A DNA stretch of 64,000 nucleotides from Mycobacterium heidelbergense. GTDB taxonomy: Bacteria; Actinomycetota; Actinomycetes; Mycobacteriales; Mycobacteriaceae. The first letter of the stretch is position 1. The number at the start of each line of letters is the position of its first letter. A model generated the notes under the pieces. That model made no database searches and was not told where the DNA came from. It worked only from the letters and a program-made list of their open reading frames with translations. Made by a program: the position numbers and the translations under genes. The stretch covers positions 2,542,001-2,606,000 of the forward strand of contig NZ_AP022615.1 of assembly GCF_010730745.1 (NCBI RefSeq). Reading direction: 5' to 3'. Of this stretch, positions 20,233-28,490 are shown piece by piece.

Positions 20233-20367
20233 GCCTCGATCTGGCCGGCGATGCGCCGTTCGATGGCGGCCCGGGCCGGGGCCGGCAGCACGATAAGCCC
20301 GTCGAGCTCCAGGCGCCGTTCGGCCCGGCGCGGTTGCGCTGGCGGCGTCAGTACGCGTCAGGGCGCG

Positions 20368-20856
20368 TCAGTGTTCGGCGGCCTTGAACCGCTCCACGGA
20401 ACGCTGCACCTCGGCCTCGGCCTCGGCGCGGTCCACCCAGTTGGCCGTCTTGACGAACTTGCCCGGCTCCAGGGCCTTGTATTGCGAGAAAAAGTGCTTG
20501 ATCACATCCAGTTCGAACCCCGGAACGTCCCCGACGTCCTGGATGTGGTCCCAGCGGTGGTCGCCGGCGGGAACGCACAGCACCTTGTCGTCGCCGCCGT
20601 GCTCGTCGACCATGCGGAACATTCCCACCGGGCGCGACTCCACGATCACGCCGGGGAACACGGGCTCCGGCAGCAGCACCAGCGCGTCCAGCGGGTCGCC
20701 GTCCTCGCCGAGGGTGTCCTCGATGAAGCCGTAGTCGGTGGGATAGGCCATCGAGGTGTAGAGGTAGCGGTCCAGGCGCACCCGGCCGGTCTCGTGATCG
20801 ACCTCGTACTTGTTGCGCTGGCCTTTAGGAATTTCGATGGTCACGTCGAATTGCAC
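20368..20856 (-). CDS. ppa: Inorganic pyrophosphatase
   Basis: 162 residues from GTG 20856 with a GATAAAGGAG site just upstream. Family I soluble pyrophosphatase that hydrolyses PPi to drive biosynthesis. The signature EDGDPLDALVL contains the metal-binding Asp residues; KYEVDHETGRVRLDR and SYPTDYG-type (AYPTDYGF) segments are present, as is the substrate Lys/Tyr region FFSQYKALEPGKFV. It corresponds to Rv3628. A -10-like TAGGGT lies on the minus strand at 20917-20912, giving a leader of about 45 bases. The 3' gap to the DUF475 gene holds three 10-base copies of GCGTCAG (20345-20374) and no gene. Confidence 0.96.
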   Translation of the reverse strand: MQFDVTIEIPKGQRNKYEVDHETGRVRLDRYLYTSMAYPTDYGFIEDTLGEDGDPLDALVLLPEPVFPGVIVESRPVGMFRMVDEHGGDDKVLCVPAGDHRWDHIQDVGDVPGFELDVIKHFFSQYKALEPGKFVKTANWVDRAEAEAEVQRSVERFKAAEH

Positions 20857-20971
20857 CGTGCCGGCTCCTTTATCAGGGGTAGGTCTAGGTAGTCAGTCGG
20901 GTCGGGCATCCACCCTAGTCGAGCGCGTTATGGCCGATTCGGCAGAATAGGTTCAAACAGTCAGGAGAGTG

Positions 20972-22357
20972 ATGGGTCCTACTCGCCGGCGGAAATCCAC
21001 CCAAGCGCTCATCGGGTTGGCCGTGCTGGCGTTTGTCGCCGCGGTGGTGGCGGCGGCAACGTTTTTCACCACGGGTGGCCACGGCGCCGGCGCCGCGCAC
21101 GCCCCCGTGCCGCCGCCGCGCCCGCCGACGGTCAAGCCCGGGATGGTCCCGGTCGCCGACACGGCCGAGACACCCAGCCCCGGCGGGGTGGGGGCCGCGC
21201 TCGCGCCCGCGGCCGCCGATCCCAATCTCGGCAGGTTGGGCGGCCGGATCACCGACGCCAGCACCGGGAAAGAGCTTTGGCAGGTGGCCGACGACGTGCC
21301 GTTGGTGCCGGCGTCGACCAACAAGGTCCTGACCGCGGCCGCGGCGTTGCTGACGCTGGACCGTCAGGCCCGGATCAGCACCCGGGTGGTCGCCGGCGGC
21401 CCGAACCCCCAGGGCCCCGTCGTGCTGGTGGGCGCGGGCGATCCGACGCTGTCGGCGGCGCCGCCCGACGTGCCCACCTGGTATCGCGGCGCGCCGCGGA
21501 TCAGCGACCTTGTCGAACAGGTTCGCCGCAGCGGCGTGACGCCGACCGCGGTGCAGGTGGACACCTCGGCGTTCAGCGGGCCGACGATGGCGCAGGGCTG
21601 GGATCCGTCCGACGTCGACAATGGCGACATCGCGCCGATCGAGTCGGCCATGATCGACGCCGGGCGCATCCAGCCGACCACGGTCAATTCGCGACGGTCG
21701 AGGACCCCGGCGCTGGACGCCGGGCGGGAGCTGGCCAAGGGGCTCGGCCTGGATCCCGCCGCGGTGACGATCGCGACGGCGCCGTCCGGCGCGCGGCAGC
21801 TGGCCGTGGTGCAGTCCGCGCCGTTGGTGCAGCGGCTGTCCGAGATGATGGACCACTCCGACAACGTGATGGCCGAATGCATCGGCCGCGAGGTCGCGGC
21901 GGCGATCAACCGGCCGCGAAGCTTCGCCGGGGCGGTCGACGCGGTGACCAACCGGCTGAGCACCGCGCACGTCGACACCACCGGTGCCGCGCTGACGGAT
22001 TCCAGCGGGCTTTCGGTCGACGACCGGCTGACCGCCAAGACGCTCGACGGTGTGGTGCAGGCGGCCGCGGGGCCCGACCAGCCCCCGCTGCGCGCGCTGC
22101 TGGATCTCCTCCCGATCGCCGGCGGCAGCGGGACGCTGGCCGACCGCTTCCTCGACCCGGCCACCAATCAGGGCCCGGCGGGCTGGCTGCGCGCCAAGAC
22201 CGGCTCGTTGACCGCCATCAACTCGCTGGTTGGGGTGCTCACCGACCGCAGCGGACGCGTGCTCACGTTCGCGTTCATCTCCAACGACGCCGGCCCGACC
22301 GGCCGCAACGCGATGGATGCCCTGGCCACCAGGCTCTGGTCGTGCGGCTGCGCATGA
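20972..22357 (+). CDS. dacB: D-alanyl-D-alanine carboxypeptidase / penicillin-binding protein 4 type
   Basis: 461 residues from ATG 20972 (a GTG directly before it is the alternative) with TCAGGAGAG upstream and a TAGGTT -10 at 20948-20953. An N-terminal membrane anchor (LIGLAVLAFVAAVVAAATFF) and Pro-rich linker lead to a peptidase S13 domain. Active-site motifs: Ser-x-x-Lys in PASTNKVL, SDN in DHSDNVMAE and KTG in RAKTGSLTAI. It trims peptidoglycan stem peptides in the periplasm. It matches Rv3627c in sequence and length. The stop overlaps the next start (ATGA). Confidence 0.93.
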   Translation: MGPTRRRKSTQALIGLAVLAFVAAVVAAATFFTTGGHGAGAAHAPVPPPRPPTVKPGMVPVADTAETPSPGGVGAALAPAAADPNLGRLGGRITDASTGKELWQVADDVPLVPASTNKVLTAAAALLTLDRQARISTRVVAGGPNPQGPVVLVGAGDPTLSAAPPDVPTWYRGAPRISDLVEQVRRSGVTPTAVQVDTSAFSGPTMAQGWDPSDVDNGDIAPIESAMIDAGRIQPTTVNSRRSRTPALDAGRELAKGLGLDPAAVTIATAPSGARQLAVVQSAPLVQRLSEMMDHSDNVMAECIGREVAAAINRPRSFAGAVDAVTNRLSTAHVDTTGAALTDSSGLSVDDRLTAKTLDGVVQAAAGPDQPPLRALLDLLPIAGGSGTLADRFLDPATNQGPAGWLRAKTGSLTAINSLVGVLTDRSGRVLTFAFISNDAGPTGRNAMDALATRLWSCGCA

Positions 22358-23436
22358 CGCCGTCGTCGGGGGTGACCCTGGGCACCGCTGTCGACTGGCG
22401 ATTCGCGGCCACCGTCGGCCAGCGGCTGGCCCGGCCGGGGCCGTCGGCCAGCGACTACACCCGGCGCCAGGCGATCGACGAGCTGACGAGCGCTGCGGCG
22501 AAGGCCGAACCGCCCGTGCGCGACGTCACGGGGCTGGTCACCGACGGCTTCGACAAGGGCTTTGACGAAAGCGACGTGCCGGCGGCCCGCATCGTCGACC
22601 GGCCCGAGTGGATCGGGGCGGCGGCCGAGTCGATGCGGGTGATGACCAACGGGGGCGATAAGCCGCATGGGTTCATCACCGGCCGTGTCACCGGGGCGCA
22701 GACGGGCGCCGTGCTGGCGTTCGTGTCGTCCGGGATTCTCGGGCAGTACGACCCGTTCGCCAGGGGCCGGGAGGCCACAAACGAGGGGAGCCTGTTGCTG
22801 GTGTATCCGAACGTCATCGCCGTCGAGCGTCAGCTTCGGGTCGAGCCCTCCGACTTCCGGTTGTGGGTGTGCCTGCACGAGGTCACCCATCGGGTGCAGT
22901 TCACCGCCAACCCCTGGCTGTCCGATTACATGTCGCGGGCGCTGGGGCTGTTGACCCAGGACGTGGGGGAGGACCTCGGCCAGGTGGTGAAGCGGCTCGC
23001 CGACTTCGTCCGCGACCGCGGCAGCGGGGCGTCCGACGACAACCCGACGGGCATCCTCGGCCTGGTGCGCGCCGTGCAATCCGAGCCGCAGCGCCAAGCG
23101 CTGGATCAGCTGCTGGTGCTCGGCACGCTGCTGGAGGGCCACGCCGACCACGTGATGGATGCGGTCGGGCCGCGGGTGGTGCCGTCGGTGGCCAGCATCC
23201 GCCGTCGATTCGACGAGCGTCGCCATCGCCAGCAGCCGCCGCTGCAGCGCCTGCTGCGCGCGCTGCTGGGGCTCGACGCCAAGCTGAGCCAATACACCCG
23301 CGGCAAGGCGTTCGTCGACCACGTGGTGGGCCGGGTCGGAATGGAGCGGTTCAACGCCGTCTGGTCGGGTCCCGAAACGCTGCCGCTGCCCGCCGAGATC
23401 GAAGAACCCCAGCGATGGATCGACAGGGTGCTGTAG
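22354..23436 (+). CDS. Zincin-like metallopeptidase (Rv3626c-like)
   Basis: 360 residues from ATG 22354, overlapping the dacB stop. The family is annotated as zincin-like type 2 (DUF2342) in actinobacteria. The zinc motif HExxH appears as LHEVTHRVQF near residue 174, and a downstream LLEGHADHVMD provides the likely third ligand Glu and His. No signal peptide is seen, so it is probably cytoplasmic. The substrate is unknown. The last 22 bases overlap the tilS start, continuing a coupled dacB, zincin, tilS series. Confidence 0.85.
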   Translation: MTPSSGVTLGTAVDWRFAATVGQRLARPGPSASDYTRRQAIDELTSAAAKAEPPVRDVTGLVTDGFDKGFDESDVPAARIVDRPEWIGAAAESMRVMTNGGDKPHGFITGRVTGAQTGAVLAFVSSGILGQYDPFARGREATNEGSLLLVYPNVIAVERQLRVEPSDFRLWVCLHEVTHRVQFTANPWLSDYMSRALGLLTQDVGEDLGQVVKRLADFVRDRGSGASDDNPTGILGLVRAVQSEPQRQALDQLLVLGTLLEGHADHVMDAVGPRVVPSVASIRRRFDERRHRQQPPLQRLLRALLGLDAKLSQYTRGKAFVDHVVGRVGMERFNAVWSGPETLPLPAEIEEPQRWIDRVL

Positions 23437-24383
23437 GGCAGCTGCGCGCGGCTGTCGAGGCGTTCGCTCGGACTCATCTGGTCGCCGGGGACCGATGGTG
23501 CGTGGCGCTGTCCGGTGGCCCGGACTCGCTGGCGCTGACGGCGGTCGCGGCCCCGCTGCGGCCCACCACCGCGCTGATCGTGGATCACGGCCTGCAGGCC
23601 GATTCGGCGGCCGTCGCCGAGACCGCGCGGAAGCAAGCCCTCGCCCTGGGTTGTGTTGACGCACAAGTGCTTTGCGTGCAGGTGGGCCCATCCGGGCCCG
23701 GCGGCGGTCCCGAGGCGGCGGCGCGCACCGCCCGCTACACCGCGCTGAGCGAGTGCCGCGACGGCCCCGTCCTGTTGGCTCATACGCTGGACGATCAGGC
23801 CGAGACGGTGCTGCTGGGGCTGGGCCGCGGCTCCGGGATGCGCTCGATCGCCGGGATGCGCCCGCACGACCCACCGTGGTGTCGGCCGCTGCTGGGCGTG
23901 CGTCGCGCCGTCACGCACGCCGTGTGCCGGGAGCTGGGCCTGGCGGCGTGGCAGGATCCGCACAACAGCGACCGCCGCTTCACCCGGGCCCGGCTGCGCC
24001 TGGAGGTGCTGCCGCTGCTGGAGGACGTGCTGGGCGGCGGGGTGGCCGAGGCGCTGGCCCGCACCGCCACGGCGCTGCGCGAGGACACCGAGCTGATCGA
24101 CACGCTCGCCGCGGCGGCGCTGCCCGAGGCGCGGGCGGGCTCGGGGCTGCAAGCCGGGGCCCTGGCCGCGCTGGCAGGCCCGGTTCGGCGCCGGGTGATC
24201 CGCAGCTGGCTGCTGGCCGGGGGCGCGACCGGGCTGACGGACAAGCAAATCCGCGGCGTGGACGCGCTGGTTACCGCGTGGCGCGGGCAGGGCGGGGTGG
24301 CGGTCGGGTCGAGCCTGCGTGGGGAGCGATTGGTCGCCGGGCGGCGCGACGGCGCGCTCGCGCTGTGGCGCGAGCCTGTGTAA
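23415..24383 (+). CDS. tilS: tRNA(Ile)-lysidine synthase
   Basis: 322 residues from ATG 23415, which sits inside the end of the preceding gene. N-type ATP pyrophosphatase that converts C34 of tRNA-Ile(CAU) to lysidine so that AUA is read as Ile. The PP-loop SGGPDSLAL is at residues 35-43, followed by IVDHGLQ, AHTLDDQAET and the DPHNSDRRFTRARLR motif typical of TilS. The C-terminal domain is short as in other mycobacteria. It is Rv3625c (formerly mesJ), with hpt 43 bases downstream, an old conserved pairing. Confidence 0.95.
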   Translation: MDRQGAVGQLRAAVEAFARTHLVAGDRWCVALSGGPDSLALTAVAAPLRPTTALIVDHGLQADSAAVAETARKQALALGCVDAQVLCVQVGPSGPGGGPEAAARTARYTALSECRDGPVLLAHTLDDQAETVLLGLGRGSGMRSIAGMRPHDPPWCRPLLGVRRAVTHAVCRELGLAAWQDPHNSDRRFTRARLRLEVLPLLEDVLGGGVAEALARTATALREDTELIDTLAAAALPEARAGSGLQAGALAALAGPVRRRVIRSWLLAGGATGLTDKQIRGVDALVTAWRGQGGVAVGSSLRGERLVAGRRDGALALWREPV

Positions 24384-24426
24384 ACACGGGCTGCCGTTGG
24401 TTATTCGGCCGGTGGCGTGGCACTCT

Positions 24427-25038
24427 GTGGTCGTGGCCCAGACCTCCTCGGCGATCACCCCCGCGCAGCCCGTGGAGCTATACCCCGGGGACATCAAGTC
24501 GGTGCTGCTCACCGCGGAGCAGATTCAGGCCCGCATCGGCGAACTGGGCGAGGAAATCGGCAACCACTATCGCGACGTCAACACCGAGACCGGCCAGGAT
24601 CTGCTGCTGATCACCGTGCTCAAGGGCGCGGTGATCTTCGTCACGGACCTGGCGCGCGCGATTCCGGTGCCGACGCAGTTCGAGTTCATGGCCGTCAGCT
24701 CCTACGGATCCTCGACCTCGTCGTCGGGCGTGGTGCGGATCCTCAAGGACCTGGACCGCGACATCAACGATCGCGACGTGCTGATCGTCGAGGACGTCGT
24801 CGACTCGGGCCTGACGTTGTCCTGGCTGCTGCGCAACCTGAAAACCCGCCATCCGCGCTCGCTGCGGGTGTGCACGCTGCTTCGCAAGCCCGACGCGGTG
24901 CGCGCCAACGTCGAGATCGCCTACGTGGGCTTCGACATTCCCAACGACTTCGTCGTGGGCTACGGCCTGGACTATGACGAGCGTTACCGCGACCTGTCCT
25001 ACATCGGCACGCTGGACCCCAGGGTCTACGAGCAGTAG
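24427..25038 (+). CDS. hpt: Hypoxanthine-guanine phosphoribosyltransferase
   Basis: About 203 residues from GTG 24427; GTG 24433 is equally possible. Purine salvage enzyme joining hypoxanthine or guanine to PRPP. The PRPP loop is VLIVEDVVDSGLTL, the flexible loop SSYGSSTSSSG, and the base-binding end VGFDIPNDFVVGYGLDYDERYR. It is nearly identical in these blocks to Rv3624c. Follows tilS on the same strand and is convergent with lpqG, seven bases from its stop. Confidence 0.95.
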   Translation: MVVAQTSSAITPAQPVELYPGDIKSVLLTAEQIQARIGELGEEIGNHYRDVNTETGQDLLLITVLKGAVIFVTDLARAIPVPTQFEFMAVSSYGSSTSSSGVVRILKDLDRDINDRDVLIVEDVVDSGLTLSWLLRNLKTRHPRSLRVCTLLRKPDAVRANVEIAYVGFDIPNDFVVGYGLDYDERYRDLSYIGTLDPRVYEQ

Positions 25039-25045
25039 CCGAGAC

Positions 25046-25777
25046 CTAGTCCAGCTCCCACACCGCGGTCACCGAGAAGCTCACGGTCTGCTGGCCGGGT
25101 TCGAGTGGAACCGCGGACATGCTGCGAGGCGGCGCGGGCGGCCCGCCGCCGGGGGTCTCCGAGAGGGAAAGGACCCTGCCCAGCCGCAGGCCGGACAGCT
25201 GGGCGTACTGGTCGGCACGGCTCTTGGCGTCGTTAAAAGCCCGCGCACGGGCGTCCTTGACCAGCTGCGAGTCGTCGGCGATGGAGTAGCTGACCGAGCT
25301 GATCCGGGTCGCGTCGCCGCCGCTGTCGACGATGACGGCCAGCATTCGCGACGCGGAGTCGGCCGGGTGGATCTTGACCTGGATCGCGTTGGTGGCGCGG
25401 TAGCCGGTGACGGTGGCGGTCCCGTTGGGCTCGGGGTTGCCGTACTGAGGTTGCAGCGTCACGGTGGTGGTGCTGATGTTTTTGCGGTCCAGGCCCGCGC
25501 CGACCAGCGCGTTGATCACGGCCTGCTGGCGATCGTTGGTCTGGTTCATCGCGGTGGTGACGTCGGGCGCGGTGAACTCGATGCCGGCGTCGGCGGTCAA
25601 AGTGTCTGGGACACCCTGAATTTGCCCCGAGCCGACCACGGTTACCTGACGCGGATTCGCCCCCGGCTGTGGTGAGTTGTGCTTGTCGCACGCCGCCAGC
25701 GCGGCGACGGCCAGGCCGGCGGCGGCGACAGCTATCGACCCGCGGACCAACCCCGGGGCGTTCATTGCGATCTGCAT
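25046..25777 (-). CDS. lpqG: SIMPL-domain (DUF541) lipoprotein LpqG
   Basis: 243 residues. A lipoprotein signal peptide ends in the lipobox LAAC (AAAGLAVAALAAC), then a SIMPL/DUF541 domain: VVGSGQIQGVPDTL, VINALVGAGLDRKNISTTTVTLQPQY and ISSVSYSIADDSQLVKDARARAFNDAKSRADQYAQLSGL. Family members are periplasmic or surface proteins with no firm biochemical role. It is Rv3623. Start at 25777 or the internal ATG at 25765. In M. tuberculosis esxVW, PE32 and PPE65 follow; here a 13E12-type gene lies next to it. Confidence 0.92.
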   Translation of the reverse strand: MQIAMNAPGLVRGSIAVAAAGLAVAALAACDKHNSPQPGANPRQVTVVGSGQIQGVPDTLTADAGIEFTAPDVTTAMNQTNDRQQAVINALVGAGLDRKNISTTTVTLQPQYGNPEPNGTATVTGYRATNAIQVKIHPADSASRMLAVIVDSGGDATRISSVSYSIADDSQLVKDARARAFNDAKSRADQYAQLSGLRLGRVLSLSETPGGGPPAPPRSMSAVPLEPGQQTVSFSVTAVWELD

Positions 25778-25789
25778 GTGTGGACCCTC

Positions 25790-27403
25790 TCAGAAGGGTG
25801 GGTCGTCGGGCAAGGGCGCCAGGGCCGGTTCGTCGGGGGTCCAGTCCGGTGGCAGCTCTTCGGCTTCGCGGGGGTCGTTCACCCATCTGCAAAACGGGCT
25901 GGTACTGGGTGCGCCCTTGAACGCAAACAGCATGTCGCGCATGTGGTTTCGGAATTTGCGGTCTGCGATTTCCTGCTTGCGGGCCCGTTCGAGCCGGACT
26001 CGAGCCTCGTTGATGGGCCGTTGCTCCCGATTGTGCTTGCGCGCCTGGGCAATCCGGGCGCTGCGCTGCTGCGAGCGGCTGCGTCTGCTGGGCGCCGGCG
26101 GCGCGCATGCCGGCCCGCGCGGCTGCGGGAAGAGGTCGGCACCCGCCGGAAACGTCCGATAGGTCCGCCCGGTGGGCGAGGTCCAAACGACCGTACCGTC
26201 GGTCAGTTGAGTATCGCGCCATCCGCCGAATGTCTTGAGCCGATGGTGTTGCCTACAAAGGCATTTGAGATTTTCGGCGACCGTCAACCCGCCCGCCGCC
26301 GGATTCTGGTGGTTGAACGGAATTGTGTGGTCGATGTCGCAGACCGTGGCCGGGCGGCTGCACCCGGGAAACCGACACGTCAGATCCCGACACCGCACGG
26401 CGCGTTCCAGTGCCGCCGACGGTTGATAACGCAGCGCCTCCACCGGACTGGTCGTCGGATTGGCCACCAGCACCGAGGCCGCGGCGGCCAACGCGCGAAC
26501 CTGCTCGGCGTCGATGACCCCGTACCCCTGTAGATAACCGGGCTGACTGCTGTCGCCATACACGGTGTGGTCGCTGGCCACCACGTTGATCACCACCCGC
26601 GCCCCGCCCCGATCGGGCGGCGCTTCGTGCTCGCCGGCTTTGGTCGGGCAATCGGGTTGCCCGCAGGCGCACGCCAGGCGGCGGCCCTGGGCCAGCGCGG
26701 CCAACGCGTCGGCGCGGCGCTGATCCATCGTGCGTGGGTCGGCCGGGCACACCTGCGCGGCGAGCTGCGACAGCCGCCGGTCGAAGGTCGCCGCGGCCGC
26801 GGCGCCGACGGTGCCGTAGACCTCGGCCATCCCATTGTCGAGCGCGTTGATTCCGATGTGTCGGTCGTCCTCGGCGGCCACGCGGCGCTCCCGGGCAGCA
26901 TCGGGATCGACGGTGCGCACCGCGGCGTCGACGGCGTTGACGATCCGCTGCCGTGACCAGCCATGCCAGTTGCCGATGCGCGCGGCCAGCGATTGGTCAA
27001 GCTTGGCGATCAGCCCGTCGTCGGTGACCAGATCGGTGCGGCTGATGATCAATCGCACGGTGCGCCAATCAGTTCGCCCCTCGGCCGACAGCGCCGCAAC
27101 CTTGGGCAATCGGGTGTCCAGCGCCTCGGCATCCGACACCAGGCAACTGGCCGCCATCGGCGACAGGTTCATCGCGGCGGCCACCTCGGCACTGGTCTGC
27201 TCGAATCCGGTGATCACCGCATGCCCGCGCTGGGCTTCGGCCCGCTCGGCCGCGGCAACCCGATGCTGCAGCAATGCCGCCACCGCCGCCATCCGCCCCG
27301 CCACCAGCATCGATTCCTGCCGATGCGTGGACTCGACCGCCGCAATCAGCGCGTCGGGCTCCAGCCGGCGTATCGCCGCCGGATCGGGCAATGTATCGAA
27401 CAT
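25790..27403 (-). CDS. DUF222/HNH endonuclease-domain protein of the 13E12 repeat family
   Basis: 537 residues from ATG 27403 (MFDTLPDPAAIRRLEPDALIAAV). The N-terminal two thirds form a DUF222 domain. The C-terminal HNH domain has zinc pairs CRFPGCSRP and CLCRQHH around CDIDHTIPFNH...GLTVAENL, so the DH-N-H catalytic layout is intact. 13E12 proteins are multicopy in mycobacteria and thought to be mobile or selfish; no cognate target is known to me. Its promoter is striking: TATACT seven bases before the ATG and a near-perfect LexA box across the start codon, so DNA damage should induce it. It occupies the position of esxVW/PE32/PPE65 in M. tuberculosis. Confidence 0.9.
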   Translation of the reverse strand: MFDTLPDPAAIRRLEPDALIAAVESTHRQESMLVAGRMAAVAALLQHRVAAAERAEAQRGHAVITGFEQTSAEVAAAMNLSPMAASCLVSDAEALDTRLPKVAALSAEGRTDWRTVRLIISRTDLVTDDGLIAKLDQSLAARIGNWHGWSRQRIVNAVDAAVRTVDPDAARERRVAAEDDRHIGINALDNGMAEVYGTVGAAAAATFDRRLSQLAAQVCPADPRTMDQRRADALAALAQGRRLACACGQPDCPTKAGEHEAPPDRGGARVVINVVASDHTVYGDSSQPGYLQGYGVIDAEQVRALAAAASVLVANPTTSPVEALRYQPSAALERAVRCRDLTCRFPGCSRPATVCDIDHTIPFNHQNPAAGGLTVAENLKCLCRQHHRLKTFGGWRDTQLTDGTVVWTSPTGRTYRTFPAGADLFPQPRGPACAPPAPSRRSRSQQRSARIAQARKHNREQRPINEARVRLERARKQEIADRKFRNHMRDMLFAFKGAPSTSPFCRWVNDPREAEELPPDWTPDEPALAPLPDDPPF

Positions 27404-27411
27404 GCATTCGA
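27396..27411. promoter_or_regulatory. SOS (LexA) box overlapping the 13E12 start codon
   Basis: TCGAACATGCATTCGA matches the mycobacterial SOS consensus TCGAAC-N4-GTTCGA at 11 of 12 defined bases and is palindromic except for one pair. It covers the start codon and expected transcription start of the minus-strand gene. 13E12 genes are known LexA targets in M. tuberculosis. Confidence 0.8.
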
Positions 27412-27416
27412 GTATA
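27411..27416 (-). promoter_or_regulatory. -10 element TATACT of the 13E12 gene
   Basis: On the minus strand TATACT is followed by seven bases and then ATG, the layout of a leaderless promoter. It abuts the LexA box. Confidence 0.6.
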
Positions 27417-27476
27417 GCGGGCGGCGACGACAACTTTCCTGCCCGTTTCTTGCCCGTCGCCCCAACTACCATCGAC

Positions 27477-28490
27477 CTACGGTGTGACGAGAATTTTGCA
27501 GTGCCGCTCGGGGTCGGCCAGGTCGTCGAAGGCCCGGCCGACCCCCTCCAGCCCGACCTCTCCGGTAATCAGCGGGGTGACGTCGATGTCGCCCTCGGCC
27601 AGCGCACGCAGCGATTCGCCAAACTCCTCCGGGTTGTAGGCCAGGACGAACTGCACGCTCATCTCTTTGGCGATCGCGAAGAACGGATGCACCGTGTCGG
27701 GCTGCATGCACACCCCGGCGACAACCAGGCGGCTTCCCGGCCGGGCGCGGAGCAACACGTCGTCGATGATTCCGGGCACCCCGACCGCCTCGAACACCAC
27801 CGCCGGCTTGACGGTGTCGAACGGTGAACCCTGGGCCGGATCCAGCGCCCGGTGGGCGCCCATCGCGGTAGCAAGCTCGCGTCGCTTCGGCGAAAAGTCG
27901 CAAGCCACAATGGTTTCGACCCCGCGTAGCCGGAGCGCCGCGATGATGGCGATACCGATCGGACCGCAACCAAGCACCAGGGCCTTCTCCCCGGGCTGAA
28001 TGTTCGACTTGTTGACGGCATGCAACCCAACCGCCATGGGCTCGGTCAATGCGGCGTGCTTGAAGTCCAGGCCGTTGGGGATGGGCAGCAGCAACGGCGC
28101 CGAGAGCAGCATCCGTTCGGCGTACCCGCCCATCGTGGTGTTGGAATAGACGATCGGCTCGAATCCTTTGGTAGACAGCAGGATCGGGAGCGAGGTCACC
28201 AGGGTTCCCGGTGGATGGGTTTCGGTCTCGGGTCCGGCCTCGAGAACCTCGGCGCTGAATTCGTGACCCATGAAGACGTCGCCGCCCAGGTCGATGTTCA
28301 TGGTGCCGGCGTCGGCGGCGACCCGGGCGGTCATCGCCACCACCTCGGCTCCGTGGGCGGCGAAATGCAAATCGGAACCGCAGATTCCACACGCTCGGAC
28401 ACCGACCAGCACCTGACCCGGCTCGGGCACCGGATCCGGTACGTCGTCGCGGTAAACCATCCGGCCGTCTCGTAATACCGCAGCGCGCAT
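27477..28490 (-). CDS. Zinc-binding medium-chain alcohol dehydrogenase
   Basis: 337 residues from ATG 28490, overlapping the stop of the upstream gene (TGATG). GroES-like domain with catalytic zinc residues in CGICGSD and GHEF, then a Rossmann fold with LVLGCGPIGIAII and the Asp of VACDFSP favouring NAD. The four structural-zinc cysteines of classical alcohol dehydrogenases are absent in the LPILLSTKGFEPIVYSN region, so the lobe resembles the sorbitol/threonine-dehydrogenase-like enzymes with catalytic zinc only. It is the last gene of a coupled ephA-monooxygenase-dehydrogenase operon. Substrate unknown; the operon suggests oxidation of a diol or alcohol. Confidence 0.88.
   Translation of the reverse strand: MRAAVLRDGRMVYRDDVPDPVPEPGQVLVGVRACGICGSDLHFAAHGAEVVAMTARVAADAGTMNIDLGGDVFMGHEFSAEVLEAGPETETHPPGTLVTSLPILLSTKGFEPIVYSNTTMGGYAERMLLSAPLLLPIPNGLDFKHAALTEPMAVGLHAVNKSNIQPGEKALVLGCGPIGIAIIAALRLRGVETIVACDFSPKRRELATAMGAHRALDPAQGSPFDTVKPAVVFEAVGVPGIIDDVLLRARPGSRLVVAGVCMQPDTVHPFFAIAKEMSVQFVLAYNPEEFGESLRALAEGDIDVTPLITGEVGLEGVGRAFDDLADPERHCKILVTP

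Noticed and set aside
20251..20892. 213-codon plus-strand ORF over ppa
   Set aside because: Antisense to a complete pyrophosphatase gene with its own ribosome-binding site and motifs.
25790..27472. Insertion sequence or transposase at the 13E12 gene
   Set aside because: DUF222 plus HNH domains are present, but no terminal inverted repeats, target duplication or transposase motif could be seen.
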